Assembly (NCBI GenBank): GCA_035560815.1
Contig: DATMYR010000012.1
Coordinates: forward strand, 112,818-176,817
Source: UBA5314 sp035560815
GTDB lineage: Bacteria; Bacillota; Syntrophomonadia; Syntrophomonadales; Syntrophomonadaceae
DNA length: 64,000 bases
Direction of reading: 5' to 3'
The notes under the pieces: generated by a model
The model's input: the letters and a program-made list of their open reading frames with translations, nothing else
Database searches by the model: none
Told to the model about the DNA's origin: nothing
Program-made: the position numbers and the translations under genes
In this document: positions 8,890 to 17,418 of the stretch, piece after piece
Layout of the letters: each line of letters starts with the position of its first letter
How positions within the stretch are numbered: position 1 is the stretch's first letter

Positions 8890-10789
8890 ATCGCAGCAAC
8901 TCCAAAGAACGATTGCGGCCCAGCTTGGGCCAGCGGTGAATGATCCTTTGCACTATGGACGGGGGATTCATCTCCAAAAAGTCAAAAAGCAGCTCAACCC
9001 GGCCATGCTGGATAAATTCGTCCGGTATGCCGATACGCAAGACCTGGTTGTTCTGCTGTTGATCGTTAAGAATCTCTAAGACCGAACTGCCAAACCCCCC
9101 GGCCATGCTGTTGTCCTCTATACACACCAACCGGGGAAATCGTCCGGCCAATTCCAAAATCTGCTTTTCAGGCAGGGGTTTGGCAAAACGGGCATCAAAT
9201 AGCAATGCCGATATCCCTTCCTCGGCCAGCAGGTTGACGGCTCCCTGCCCTAACTTCACCCCGCGCCCAATGGCTAGAATCGCAATATCCTGTCCTTCCT
9301 GCACTATCCGACCGCTGCCCGGTTCCAGGTATTGACGTTCCTGCTGGATTTCCACCCCTTCCCCCACACCCCGGGGGTAGCGAATGGCTACCGGGCTTTC
9401 CAAAAGAAAAGCTGTATGCAGCATATCCAGGAGCTCGTTTTCATCAGCAGGTGCCATGATCGTCAGGTTGGGTATCAACCCCAGGTAGGCCAGATCAAAT
9501 ACTCCCTGGTGGGTAGGTCCATCCTCTCCCACCAGACCCGCCCGATCGACGGCAAAAATAACCGGCAATTTCTGCATGGCAACATCGTGCAAGACCTGAT
9601 CAAAAGCGCGCTGCAGAAATGTTGAATAGATGGCTACTACTGGTTTCAATCCAGCCTTGGCCATTCCCGCCGCCATGGTTACCGCATGCTGCTCACAGAT
9701 GCCTACATCGTAGAAACGTTCCGGGTAAAGATGAGCAAACTCGTTAAGGCCAGTACCACTGGCCATGGCAGCTGTTATCGCCACCACCGCCTGGTCGTCT
9801 CTGGCCTTTTCTGTCATATACTGACCAAAAAGCTCGGTGTAAGTTTTGCGCGACTTTTTAGGCAGGTGCCCGGTGTCGATGTCAAAAGGACCCACACCGT
9901 GGAAGAGATCGGGATTTTGTAAGGCTGGTGCATAGCCTCTCCCTTTCTGGGTGATGATATGGAGCAAAACCGGCCCCTTCATGCGGCGAACATTGGTCAG
10001 GACCAGTGTCAACTCCTGCAGATCATGTCCATTAACCGGCCCTATATAGGTAAAACCCAATTCCTCAAAAAATATCCCCGGCACCATCAAGTACTTCACT
10101 TTATCCTTAAAACGGCTGGCGGCTCGAGCCAGGTTGGAGCCGATTCCCGGTATTTTGTGCAAGACGGTTTCAATTTCTTCCTTGGTGCGGGTATAGGAAG
10201 GATCGGTGCGCAGGCGGTTCAAATAGGCAGACAAAGCGCCGACGTTTTTGGATATCGACATCTCGTTGTCATTAAGGATAACCAACATATCTGTGTCCAG
10301 TTGACCTGCGTGGTTCAAGGCCTCGAAAGCCATACCCCCGCTCAAGGCACCGTCGCCGATAACTGCAACCACTGCGTGTTTCTGGCCTAGTTGATCCCGA
10401 GCCCGCGCCATCCCCAAAGCGGCTGATATTGATGTGCTGCTGTGTCCAGTATCAAAGGCATCATGGCCGGATTCCAGGCCTTTGGGGAATCCACTCAAAC
10501 CGCCATACTGCCGAAGGTTCTCCATTTCCTTCCACCGACCAGTTAGGATCTTGTGTACGTAGCTCTGGTGCCCTACATCCCATATAACCCGGTCCAGGCC
10601 TGTATCGAATACGGTGTGCAATGCAATGCTTAATTCCACCACCCCCAGATTGGAGGCTAAATGGCCGCCGCAATTGGCTACGCTGGCAATCAATAATTCG
10701 CGAATGTCATGGGCCAGTTGTCGTTTTTCAGACAGTTTGAGTTTGCGCACCCCATAAGGCAGTTCGATTTTATCTAAAATCTCATACAT
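8876..10789 (-). CDS. dxs: 1-deoxy-D-xylulose-5-phosphate synthase
   Basis: First enzyme of the MEP isoprenoid pathway: condenses pyruvate and glyceraldehyde 3-phosphate using thiamine diphosphate. The ATG at 10789 has AAGGTGA eight bases upstream and gives 637 residues, typical for the family; a longer frame to 10822 is not supported. The thiamine-diphosphate motif runs from GDGALSGGMAFEALN to LNDNEMSIS. The catalytic loop EDGPTHQGVFDL and the C-terminal transketolase domain are present. It lies downstream of ispA, so isoprenoid precursor supply and prenyl chain building are in one operon. Confidence 0.97.
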   Translation of the reverse strand: MYEILDKIELPYGVRKLKLSEKRQLAHDIRELLIASVANCGGHLASNLGVVELSIALHTVFDTGLDRVIWDVGHQSYVHKILTGRWKEMENLRQYGGLSGFPKGLESGHDAFDTGHSSTSISAALGMARARDQLGQKHAVVAVIGDGALSGGMAFEALNHAGQLDTDMLVILNDNEMSISKNVGALSAYLNRLRTDPSYTRTKEEIETVLHKIPGIGSNLARAASRFKDKVKYLMVPGIFFEELGFTYIGPVNGHDLQELTLVLTNVRRMKGPVLLHIITQKGRGYAPALQNPDLFHGVGPFDIDTGHLPKKSRKTYTELFGQYMTEKARDDQAVVAITAAMASGTGLNEFAHLYPERFYDVGICEQHAVTMAAGMAKAGLKPVVAIYSTFLQRAFDQVLHDVAMQKLPVIFAVDRAGLVGEDGPTHQGVFDLAYLGLIPNLTIMAPADENELLDMLHTAFLLESPVAIRYPRGVGEGVEIQQERQYLEPGSGRIVQEGQDIAILAIGRGVKLGQGAVNLLAEEGISALLFDARFAKPLPEKQILELAGRFPRLVCIEDNSMAGGFGSSVLEILNDQQQNNQVLRIGIPDEFIQHGRVELLFDFLEMNPPSIVQRIIHRWPKLGRNRSLELLRFGKK

Positions 10790-10990
10790 AAGATATTTCA
10801 CCTTCTTTTTTGGGCACCACATCGATAAGCTATTATAGCACAGGGTTACTTTTCATACTAGCAATGCCGATTCTGCCCTTTTTGATCAAAACCCATCGGA
10901 TTAGCGGACCGGTCAGCTTTATCCGGCCAGGATCATATGGGAGTGCCGGATGCTCAGGATCGCCTTATTTACAATACGAAAAAAGCAGCC

Positions 10991-11896
10991 CTAACTGTCC
11001 CTTTGTAGTAAGTAGGTAGCCAAACTGCGTAGGAAATCTGCCCGCTGGTCAAACCCCTCCAGACTTTTCAGACAGATCTTCACACTTTCTCTCGCCATCT
11101 GCTGGGATCTATCCAAGCCAAAAAGGCTGGGGAAAGTGGTCTTTTGGTTCTTTTCATCACTGCCCACCGGTTTGCCTATAAGGGTTTCATCTCCTTGAAT
11201 ATCCAGTATGTCATCGGTTATTTGAAAGGCCATGCCGAAATGGCGAGCATATTCGTCCAGTGCCCACAACCCTCGATCGTCCATTCCGCACAAAACGGCA
11301 CCGGCCTGCAGTGCGCAGCGGAATAATTCGCCGGTTTTCAGACTGTGCATGGTTTGCAAGCACTGGTAATCAACTGATTTTCCCTCACAATCGAGGTCGA
11401 TTACCTGCCCGCCAATCATACCCTGGCTGCCCGCTGCCCGGGCTACCTTCCCAATGACCTTCAGCACCCGGGAAGCCTCCACACCAAGCAGATCGGCGTT
11501 TTGGGTCAGTACTTCAAAAGCCCTGGTAAGCAGGGCATCTCCGGTCAAAATGGCATTGGCTTCACCGAAAACCCGATGGCAGGTGGGCTGCCCGCGGCGA
11601 AAATCATCATCATCCATAGCAGGCAGGTCGTCATGCACCAGGGAATACGAGTGAATTAATTCCAATGCACATGCACAAGGTGCAACCGTTTCCGGCTGGC
11701 CCCCGGCCAGAAGCGCACCTTCCATAACCATGATAGGCCGTATTCTTTTGCCGCCATTAAAGACAGCATAGTGCATGGCCTGGTGAATCAGGGGTGGGAA
11801 CGCATCCGTTTCGCTTAAGTACCGCTCCAGGCAGGAGTCTACATACTCCTTGCGTTTCTTCAATTCTTGTTTAAAAAGCCGACCATCAAAGTCCAT
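10991..11896 (-). CDS. ispA: Geranyl/farnesyl diphosphate synthase
   Basis: 301 residues; ATG with GGGAG about six bases upstream. Short-chain trans-prenyl diphosphate synthase with both Asp-rich motifs: DDLPAMDDDD (first) and DDILD (second), plus GGKRIRP for diphosphate binding. It makes C15 farnesyl diphosphate for undecaprenyl and quinone synthesis. It sits between xseB and dxs, as in B. subtilis. The 200-base gap to dxs holds no gene that I can support. Confidence 0.95.
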   Translation of the reverse strand: MDFDGRLFKQELKKRKEYVDSCLERYLSETDAFPPLIHQAMHYAVFNGGKRIRPIMVMEGALLAGGQPETVAPCACALELIHSYSLVHDDLPAMDDDDFRRGQPTCHRVFGEANAILTGDALLTRAFEVLTQNADLLGVEASRVLKVIGKVARAAGSQGMIGGQVIDLDCEGKSVDYQCLQTMHSLKTGELFRCALQAGAVLCGMDDRGLWALDEYARHFGMAFQITDDILDIQGDETLIGKPVGSDEKNQKTTFPSLFGLDRSQQMARESVKICLKSLEGFDQRADFLRSLATYLLQRDS

Positions 11897-11918
11897 GTGA
11901 TGCTCCCTCTCTTTCGGC

Positions 11919-12146
11919 CTACAGGATGTCCTCCATGTCTTCCAAAACCAGTTCGCCGTTTAATCCTTCCATAAGCCGCTGCATCCTGCCCTCGGCTTTC
12001 TGCAGTTCCTGCTGACAGAACAATGAAAGTCTAATGCCTTCCTCAAACGCTGCAATAGAGGCTTCAAGATCCAACTCACCAGATTCCATACGTTCTACCA
12101 ACGCTTCCAATCGGGCCAGGGCTTCTTCAAATTTCATGCTCTCCAT
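11919..12146 (-). CDS. xseB: Exodeoxyribonuclease VII small subunit
   Basis: 75 residues, the usual size. The family core FEEALARLEALVERMESGEL is followed by LEASIAAFEEG, a two-helix hairpin that binds XseA. The start overlaps the end of xseA by 13 bases, so translation is coupled. An ATG three codons later (12137) is an equally possible start. With XseA it forms the enzyme that degrades single-stranded DNA to short oligonucleotides. Confidence 0.93.
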   Translation of the reverse strand: MESMKFEEALARLEALVERMESGELDLEASIAAFEEGIRLSLFCQQELQKAEGRMQRLMEGLNGELVLEDMEDIL

Positions 12147-13351
12147 CTCGCTTTTCGCTCCTTGTCCACCAGTCTGACCTGCAGATCCGCATCCTTTACA
12201 CTCACAGTAAGGTCGTCCCCGATTTCTATATCATCAAAACCGCGCACCACCCGACCCTGCTTGTTTACCACGGCATAACCGCGCTCCATAACCTTTAAGG
12301 GGCTCACATTATCCAGCGTCCGGGCGGCCAGGGAAAAGCGTACTGCCCGGGCTTGATAGATTTCCCGCACAGCCCGCTGCAAGGCCTCCTGCGCGGACTG
12401 CAAGCCTTCCGCCCGGCTGCGCAGCAAGCGGTCCGGTTCTTTCCACATGGATCGCATCCGCACCCGGTCCAGCCTCTCCCCCAGGTAAAGCAGACGGCGT
12501 CGGGTGGCGCGAAAAATACGCTCCTGCATGCGCTGTAATGCTTCTTCCAAAGAATGTAGGTCGGGAACCGCCAGTTGAGCAGCTTGGGTGGGGGTTGCCG
12601 CCCGCAGATCAGCGGCCAGGTCGGCCAGGGTAAAATCCACTTCATGCCCGACTGCCGATATGACAGGGATTTTCGATTGGTATATGGCCTCTACGACTTC
12701 CTCGCTATTAAAAGCCATCAAATCTTCCATTGAACCACCGCCCCGGCCTATAATAATGACTTCCACATAGGCCTGGCGGTTAAGGAGATCGATTGCCGCC
12801 GCCAGTTCCCCCGGGGCCTCCCGGCCCTGTACGGCACTGTGAGCCAGGACAATTTCAGCCCTGTTATGTCTTTGCCGGATAATCCTGACCATGTCCCGCA
12901 AAGCGGCACCATCCTGTGAGGTGACAATGCCGACCCGGTTGATCAGGGCCGGCAATTCCTTCTTGTTTTGGAGATCAAAATAACCACGTTGTTCGAAGTT
13001 CTTTTTTAACTGCTCCAAAAGCAGTAATAACCCGCCAACTCCGTAAGGCTGCATTTCCTGGGCATACAATTGGTAGCGTCCCTGGCGCTGAAAAACCGAC
13101 AGGTATCCGCGCAATAATACTTCCTGCCCGTCTTCGGGCCGAAACTCCAGTGTCTTAACCTTGCTTTTAAACATTACACAGCTGACAGCACTATTTTCGT
13201 CCTTGATGGTGAAATACAAATGCCCGGACTGCTGATATAATTTGCAGCCTGAAATCTCGCCTTTGATCCAGCAATCCTGAAGCTCTGCATCCCTTTCCAG
13301 GAGGCGGTTAACATATTGATTTAACTGGGTAACGGTCATAAATTCTTGCAT
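12134..13351 (-). CDS. xseA: Exodeoxyribonuclease VII large subunit
   Basis: 405 residues; ATG with GGGAG nine bases upstream. The N-terminal OB fold (about 5-105) binds single-stranded DNA. The central catalytic domain contains VGIVTSQDGAALRD and RGGGSMEDLMAFN, the GGGS-ED-FN motifs conserved in the family. A coiled-coil region (about 255-340) binds XseB, and the C-terminus ends with the family segment ERGYAVV. The first 16 bases overlap folD (13336). Confidence 0.95.
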   Translation of the reverse strand: MQEFMTVTQLNQYVNRLLERDAELQDCWIKGEISGCKLYQQSGHLYFTIKDENSAVSCVMFKSKVKTLEFRPEDGQEVLLRGYLSVFQRQGRYQLYAQEMQPYGVGGLLLLLEQLKKNFEQRGYFDLQNKKELPALINRVGIVTSQDGAALRDMVRIIRQRHNRAEIVLAHSAVQGREAPGELAAAIDLLNRQAYVEVIIIGRGGGSMEDLMAFNSEEVVEAIYQSKIPVISAVGHEVDFTLADLAADLRAATPTQAAQLAVPDLHSLEEALQRMQERIFRATRRRLLYLGERLDRVRMRSMWKEPDRLLRSRAEGLQSAQEALQRAVREIYQARAVRFSLAARTLDNVSPLKVMERGYAVVNKQGRVVRGFDDIEIGDDLTVSVKDADLQVRLVDKERKARWRA

Positions 13352-14178
13352 CGTAGTCTACTCCCGGCCGCCCTGGTCAGATTATCCATCAACTTGGCGA
13401 TTAGCAGGGGGCCCAGACCTCCCGGAACAGGTAAAAGCCAGCCCGGGTGTTCTGCCAGGCTTGTCCCGTCAATATTCCCTACAGTTCGGTCCCCTATCAT
13501 ATAAAACCCGGCATCGATCAGCAAAACTGGTCCGTCATAATCTATTTCCCGGATGGCGTGAGGCTGCCCTTTTTCGATCACAGCCAGATCATAGTCTTCC
13601 AAAGAAGTATCATGCCAGGAAGGATGCACAGCGACCCGGACACCCCGTTGCAGTAACAGCATCGTCAAAGGCAGGATGAGATCAAAGGAATCACCTGCCA
13701 ACAAGGCTCTCTTGCCGATCAAATCAGGAAATTGCTCCTCAATCACTTGCAGGCAGGCCAGAGCTGCACAGCTGATAAACAAAGGCTGCCCCCCTATGAG
13801 AAGTCCCCGGTTCTGAGGATGAAATCCATCCACGTCCTTGGCCGGGCTGATCGCCGCCAGGAAAGTGTCCTGTTCCGCTCGCAGTTGGGTAGGCAGCGGC
13901 AGTTGCAGTATTATCCCGTCTACTATCGGATCCTGGTTTAACACCTCGATTATTTCCAACACTTCCTCAGAGCTGGCGGCCTCGTCCAGTCTTTCCAGAC
14001 GAAAGCGTCCCCCTATGGCCTGTACAGCCTTTTCCTTTAAAGCAACATAAAGACTGCTGTCGGCTTGATCCCCGATCAGAATTACCGCTAAACAAGGCTG
14101 CAATCCGGTTCGCCGGTTCTCTTCAGCCAGGCGGGCTTTTATTTCCCCGGCAGCCTGTCCTCCATTGATTATCTTCAT
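13336..14178 (-). CDS. Divergent FolD paralogue lacking the NAD(P) loop; candidate cyclohydrolase-only protein
   Basis: 280 residues, close to normal FolD length, starting one base after the stop of the second folD. The folate/cyclohydrolase residues are all kept: Tyr44, Lys48, Gln92 and Asp117, matching E. coli Tyr50, Lys54, Gln98 and Asp121. The dinucleotide-binding half is eroded: the family loop GxSxIVGxP reads GDSFDLILP here (162-170), the PCTP motif is replaced by ISCAAL, and the AVGKP strand is lost, although the late VPGGLGP segment remains. Family knowledge predicts little or no methylene-THF dehydrogenase activity but possible methenyl-THF cyclohydrolase activity. That split function is inference; decay towards a non-enzyme is the alternative. 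Confidence 0.85.
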   Translation of the reverse strand: MKIINGGQAAGEIKARLAEENRRTGLQPCLAVILIGDQADSSLYVALKEKAVQAIGGRFRLERLDEAASSEEVLEIIEVLNQDPIVDGIILQLPLPTQLRAEQDTFLAAISPAKDVDGFHPQNRGLLIGGQPLFISCAALACLQVIEEQFPDLIGKRALLAGDSFDLILPLTMLLLQRGVRVAVHPSWHDTSLEDYDLAVIEKGQPHAIREIDYDGPVLLIDAGFYMIGDRTVGNIDGTSLAEHPGWLLPVPGGLGPLLIAKLMDNLTRAAGSRLRCKNL

Positions 14179-14179
14179 A

Positions 14180-15055
14180 TTACGCTTCCTCGGTCTCGCT
14201 GGTCTGCCAGCGCACTGCCTCCACCGTGTTTTTCATCAGATAGGCGACTGTTACGGCTCCGACTCCACCCGGCACCGGGGTAATAAATGCTGCCCGCTGG
14301 CGTGCGGCTTCGAACTCTACATCACCAACAATTTTATCGTGTACTGTGTTGATGCCGGCATCAATCACAATAGCGCCTTCTTTGATCCATTCTCCCTTGA
14401 TCACATTGGGCTTGCCCACAGCTACGACCAGAATGTCAGCTCTTCGCACGTGCTCCTCCAGCATTCCTCTTTCTGCTGTAGCTACATGGCACATGCTAAC
14501 CGTAGCTTCCTCTTGAACCAGCATTATAGCAGTCGGTTTGCCGACAATGTCACTCTGCCCCACCACAACTGCTTCTTTCCCTTTCAAATTCACCCCGGTG
14601 GATTTGATCATAGCAATAATGGCCTGTGCAGTGCAGGGCATGAGCCCGGGTACCCCTAAAAACATACGCCCCAGGTTATAGGGAGTCACTCCCTCCACGT
14701 CTTTACGGGTGGAAATGCTCCACTGCGCAAGTTTGCTGTCCACATGGGCCGGGAGCGGCATCTGCATGATGAGACCATTGATATATGAATCTGAATTGAT
14801 GTTCCTGATTATGCCCAAGAGGCGCTTGTGGGAGGTTCCGGCCGCCATTTCCATCGATTCAAAATTAATCCCGATATTCTCTGCACTGCGTCGCTGGGAA
14901 GTCATATAAACCCGTGAAGCCTGATCTTCTCCTACTCCTAAAGTCATAAGCAAAGGAACGATGCCTTTTTCTTTCAGTTCCTTAACTTCCTCCGCTACCT
15001 GGTTCAAAACCTGTCCGGCAATTGTTTTGCCATAGAGAATATTTGTCTTTGCCAT
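14180..15055 (-). CDS. folD: FolD paralogue with catalytic Lys replaced by Gln; candidate dehydrogenase-only protein
   Basis: 291 residues; ATG with GGAGG nine bases upstream. The C-terminal NAD(P)-binding half is intact: GQSDIVGKP (166-174), AVGKPNVIKGEWIKEGA and ITPVPGGVG. In the active site Tyr50 and Gln98 are kept, but the position of E. coli Lys54 is Gln54 (codon at 14894-14896), and Asp121 is Glu121 (KDVEG). In the human enzyme, replacing this lysine abolishes cyclohydrolase while dehydrogenase activity can survive. I therefore infer 5,10-methylene-THF dehydrogenase without cyclohydrolase. The neighbouring paralogue shows the opposite pattern. Both are in the place of the single folD of B. 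subtilis between nusB and xseA. Confidence 0.92.
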   Translation of the reverse strand: MAKTNILYGKTIAGQVLNQVAEEVKELKEKGIVPLLMTLGVGEDQASRVYMTSQRRSAENIGINFESMEMAAGTSHKRLLGIIRNINSDSYINGLIMQMPLPAHVDSKLAQWSISTRKDVEGVTPYNLGRMFLGVPGLMPCTAQAIIAMIKSTGVNLKGKEAVVVGQSDIVGKPTAIMLVQEEATVSMCHVATAERGMLEEHVRRADILVVAVGKPNVIKGEWIKEGAIVIDAGINTVHDKIVGDVEFEAARQRAAFITPVPGGVGAVTVAYLMKNTVEAVRWQTSETEEA

Positions 15056-15071
15056 CCATTCCTACCTCCAG

Positions 15072-16037
15072 CTATTTTCTTCTCTCCTCCAGTTGTGCTG
15101 CCAGCATGGCTGTGCCTACAGCATTATCCGTGCTCAGCAGCGGTTGGGCAAAATGTAACTTTAGGCCTACGGCGGGATGCTCCAGGCGCGACTGTAAGCG
15201 CTTTCTGATCATGCCATTGGCCATAACTCCTCCTACCAGAAGAACCTCATTACCTTTTCCTATTTCTTTTTCCTGCAAGAGGCATTTCTCCAGGGTGTTG
15301 GCAATCACTCGTAAGACGGCAAAGGCGACATCCTCCGGTCGGCATCCCTGTTCAATCATCCGCAGAGCTTGCGTTTCGGCTCCGGAAAAGGAAAACCCCC
15401 TTCGTGAAACAGACGCAGGCAGGAAGGGAAGGTTTTCTCCACCGGATCGGTTGGCCAACTGCTCCAGAGCTGGTCCGGCTGGAAATGATAAGCCCATAGC
15501 CACCCCGACTCGGTCCACAAGCTGACCGGCATGAAGGTCTTTACCGGCCTGGGAACAATTGATATCGAAGAAATGCTGATACCCCCGCTGAACATGGAGG
15601 ACCTCTGAAGTACCCCCGGAAAAATGAACGGCCAGCAATATATCGCTGGTCATGAGTTGGGGGTGTCCGGTCATTCCAGCCATGATGTGCCCTTCCTGAT
15701 GGCTGAGACGGTATAGTGGTATATCCAGTGTCCGGGCCAGGGATCGAGCCAGAGCCTCACCAGCCAGGAAAACTGGCATATAACTGTCTTCTGCTGGCCG
15801 GGGGGTGGAGCTTACACCTATCGCTTGTAGTTGAGGAAAGTATTCCTGATCCAGGCTTTCCATCAGTACCGGCAGGTTTTTTGTATGCTGAAATAGTGCT
15901 TCAGATTGCCTTAATCCGCGTTTTCCAGAAGGCACTTCCAACACCGAGCGTCCATCATAGAAAATCTGGCCTGCTTTATCAACAATGGCCAGAGAAGTTG
16001 TGTAGGCGCTGGTATCTATGCCTAGAAACAAGCTCAT
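15072..16037 (-). CDS. TsaD/Kae1-like paralogue (ASKHA-fold metalloprotein)
   Basis: 321 residues. It has the N-terminal ASKHA strand GIDTSAYTTS and the metal-site motif HQEGH (His113, Glu115, His117), equivalent to HxExH of TsaD, followed by AVHFSGGTSEVL. The true TsaD acts in t6A tRNA modification, but this type, common in Clostridia between folD and nusB, is a shorter and divergent second copy, so a tRNA role is unproven. It is often annotated as O-sialoglycoprotein endopeptidase, a name based on a retracted interpretation of the family. Its end is close to folD and its start overlaps the end of nusB by four bases. Confidence 0.82.
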   Translation of the reverse strand: MSLFLGIDTSAYTTSLAIVDKAGQIFYDGRSVLEVPSGKRGLRQSEALFQHTKNLPVLMESLDQEYFPQLQAIGVSSTPRPAEDSYMPVFLAGEALARSLARTLDIPLYRLSHQEGHIMAGMTGHPQLMTSDILLAVHFSGGTSEVLHVQRGYQHFFDINCSQAGKDLHAGQLVDRVGVAMGLSFPAGPALEQLANRSGGENLPFLPASVSRRGFSFSGAETQALRMIEQGCRPEDVAFAVLRVIANTLEKCLLQEKEIGKGNEVLLVGGVMANGMIRKRLQSRLEHPAVGLKLHFAQPLLSTDNAVGTAMLAAQLEERRK

Positions 16038-16435
16038 TCCTTTTCACCTAATATTTTATCCAATATAGCGTTTACGAAACTGGCAGATCCCTCATCTCCA
16101 TACTTTTTGGCAATTTCTATGGCTTCATCGATGGCGACCACCGCTTGAGAGCGGTCGGTATGAATGATCTCAAAAGCCGCCAGTCGCATAATATTTCTGT
16201 CAACCGATGACATTCGATCCAGGGACCAATCCCGGGAATAACGAGCCAGTCCAGTGTCAATGCGGGTAAGGTCGCTAAGACAACCCTGCACCAAATCCCA
16301 GGAAAACTCCCGGTCCTTCTCGGCCATACTCCCTTCTGCCTGCAGATAACGGAAAGCCCTCTGCGGGTCAGCCCCAACTTGATCAACCTGAAAAAGAACT
16401 TTAAAAGCCATCTCGCGTGCTTTTCTTCTACTCAA
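16034..16435 (-). CDS. nusB: Transcription antitermination factor NusB
   Basis: 133 residues, normal for NusB. All-helical RNA-binding factor that works with NusE (S10) on rRNA boxA antitermination. The N-terminal ArgRich start SRRKAREMAFKVLFQVD and the C-terminal AIEIAKKYGDEGSASFVNAIL are strong family signatures. It overlaps the tsaD paralogue by four bases (ATGA type). It lies downstream of the Asp23/AmaP module, as in B. subtilis (yqhY-nusB-folD). Confidence 0.95.
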   Translation of the reverse strand: MSRRKAREMAFKVLFQVDQVGADPQRAFRYLQAEGSMAEKDREFSWDLVQGCLSDLTRIDTGLARYSRDWSLDRMSSVDRNIMRLAAFEIIHTDRSQAVVAIDEAIEIAKKYGDEGSASFVNAILDKILGEKE

Positions 16436-16440
16436 GTCGT

Positions 16441-16665
16441 TTATTGCTCCCTATCCTTGAACAGCCCTCTAATCAGGCTGCCAAAGTTTTTGTTTTCATC
16501 AATTCTCTTGCCTATAACGTACCCTAGAAGCATGCAGAAAATAACAAACATCGCCTTCCAGAACCCTACAGATATGATGATAATTGCTGCCAGGAGTCCT
16601 AAGCCTACGCCAATGACCTTGCCACGATGTTCCTCCAGAATAAGTTGTAACAGCTTTTCCCCCAT
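16441..16665 (-). CDS. Small integral membrane protein, DUF2273 family
   Basis: About 74 residues from the ATG at 16665, which is eight bases after AAGGGGG; an ATG two codons earlier is too close to the ribosome site. Two hydrophobic segments (about 18-35 and 38-55, GVGLGLLAAIIIISVGF and FVIFCMLLGYVIG) are followed by a charged tail. DUF2273 proteins regularly accompany AmaP and Asp23, which fits the neighbours here; the three are thought to form an envelope-stress module. The molecular role is unknown. Confidence 0.85.
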   Translation of the reverse strand: MGEKLLQLILEEHRGKVIGVGLGLLAAIIIISVGFWKAMFVIFCMLLGYVIGKRIDENKNFGSLIRGLFKDREQ

Positions 16666-16677
16666 TTTCATGCCCCC

Positions 16678-17220
16678 TTAAGCCCGGGTACTCCTGTTCG
16701 ACCCGGCGAAATCATCTACCAGGACCCTGACTTCGGACACTTTCAGCCCCCCGGTCTCTTCCAGGTATTGTTTCACAGTCTCTTGAATTTCCTTACACAT
16801 TTCCGGGACGCTATAATCGGGATTAATCATCATGTGCAGTTTCACCAGCAGTCCATCAGTGCCGTTGAACACCGTTGGCCGGATGTCTCTTACTCCTTGA
16901 ACCTTTTTTACCGCTTTCATAATGATAATATTTACAGCTGGTACGGTAATGGATATCTCACCGGATAGAGTGCTGTCAACCATGATGGAATTCAGGGCGG
17001 GATCCTCACTTTTCAAGGCAGAAATCAAAGCCGTCAAGCCGACGAGCAATAGAGCTACGGCTACCGTCCCCATAATCACACGGTTCTCAGGAGTGGATAG
17101 AATCAGATTTATGTAATAAAGAGGTTCGGGACGGCCCATAGCAGCAGCGATTCCAACCGCTGCCAAAAGCACCAAAACCAGATTATACAGGATTATTACT
17201 ACTCGCCACCAAGCCGACAT
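16678..17220 (-). CDS. amaP: Alkaline shock response membrane anchor AmaP
   Basis: 180 residues. Two N-terminal membrane segments (about 5-27 and 48-70) precede a C-terminal Asp23-like cytoplasmic domain with PAVNIIIMKAVKKVQGV and a VSEVRVLVDD end. AmaP tethers Asp23 to the membrane in Staphylococcus. It is followed by the DUF2273 gene and preceded by the structured spacer and asp23. The protein is expected at the inner face of the membrane. Confidence 0.88.
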   Translation of the reverse strand: MSAWWRVVIILYNLVLVLLAAVGIAAAMGRPEPLYYINLILSTPENRVIMGTVAVALLLVGLTALISALKSEDPALNSIMVDSTLSGEISITVPAVNIIIMKAVKKVQGVRDIRPTVFNGTDGLLVKLHMMINPDYSVPEMCKEIQETVKQYLEETGGLKVSEVRVLVDDFAGSNRSTRA

Positions 17221-17252
17221 ATAATCACCTCTCTAGCTCAGATAATAGCTAT

Positions 17253-17276
17253 AACCCCCTGAAGCTACAGGGGGTT
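17253..17276. repeat. Hairpin AACCCCCTG, copy 1
   Basis: Perfect 9-bp inverted repeat (17253-17261 with 17268-17276) and a 6-base loop. The same arms recur at 17373-17395, flanking the dispersed repeat between asp23 and amaP. Confidence 0.85.
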
Positions 17277-17346
17277 CAGGCCGTTGACATACCTCAATCA
17301 CGGGCCTTTTTCATGCCTCGATCTTCACTCCCGTCATCAGCCTGGC
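17276..17346. repeat. Dispersed repeat, copy A (compact)
   Basis: A 14-base block TCAGGCCGTTGACA (17276-17289) is followed directly by a roughly 55-base block (17292-17346). Both blocks recur at 32477-32490 and 32649-32704, where they are separated by about 158 bases. I count about seven differences plus a one-base indel in the long block. No open frame that I recognise. Confidence 0.75.
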
Positions 17347-17372
17347 AGCTTGTCGACTTCGTCGAAAAGCTG
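17346..17372. repeat. Hairpin in asp23-amaP spacer
   Basis: 12-base arms (17346-17357 and 17361-17372) with one mismatch and a TTC loop. It sits between copy A of the dispersed repeat and the second CCCCC hairpin. Confidence 0.75.
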
Positions 17373-17395
17373 AACCCCCTGCAATACAGGGGGTT
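17373..17395. repeat. Hairpin AACCCCCTG, copy 2
   Basis: Perfect 9-bp arms (17373-17381 and 17387-17395) with a CAATA loop; the same arms as at 17253-17276. There is no T run, so it is not a typical terminator. Confidence 0.85.
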
Positions 17396-17418
17396 AAATG
17401 ATTCCTGGGAGGCATAGT

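Noticed and set aside
14165..14659. Long plus-strand frame opposite folD
   Set aside because: Antisense shadow of a clearly conserved gene; no ribosome site and no family features.
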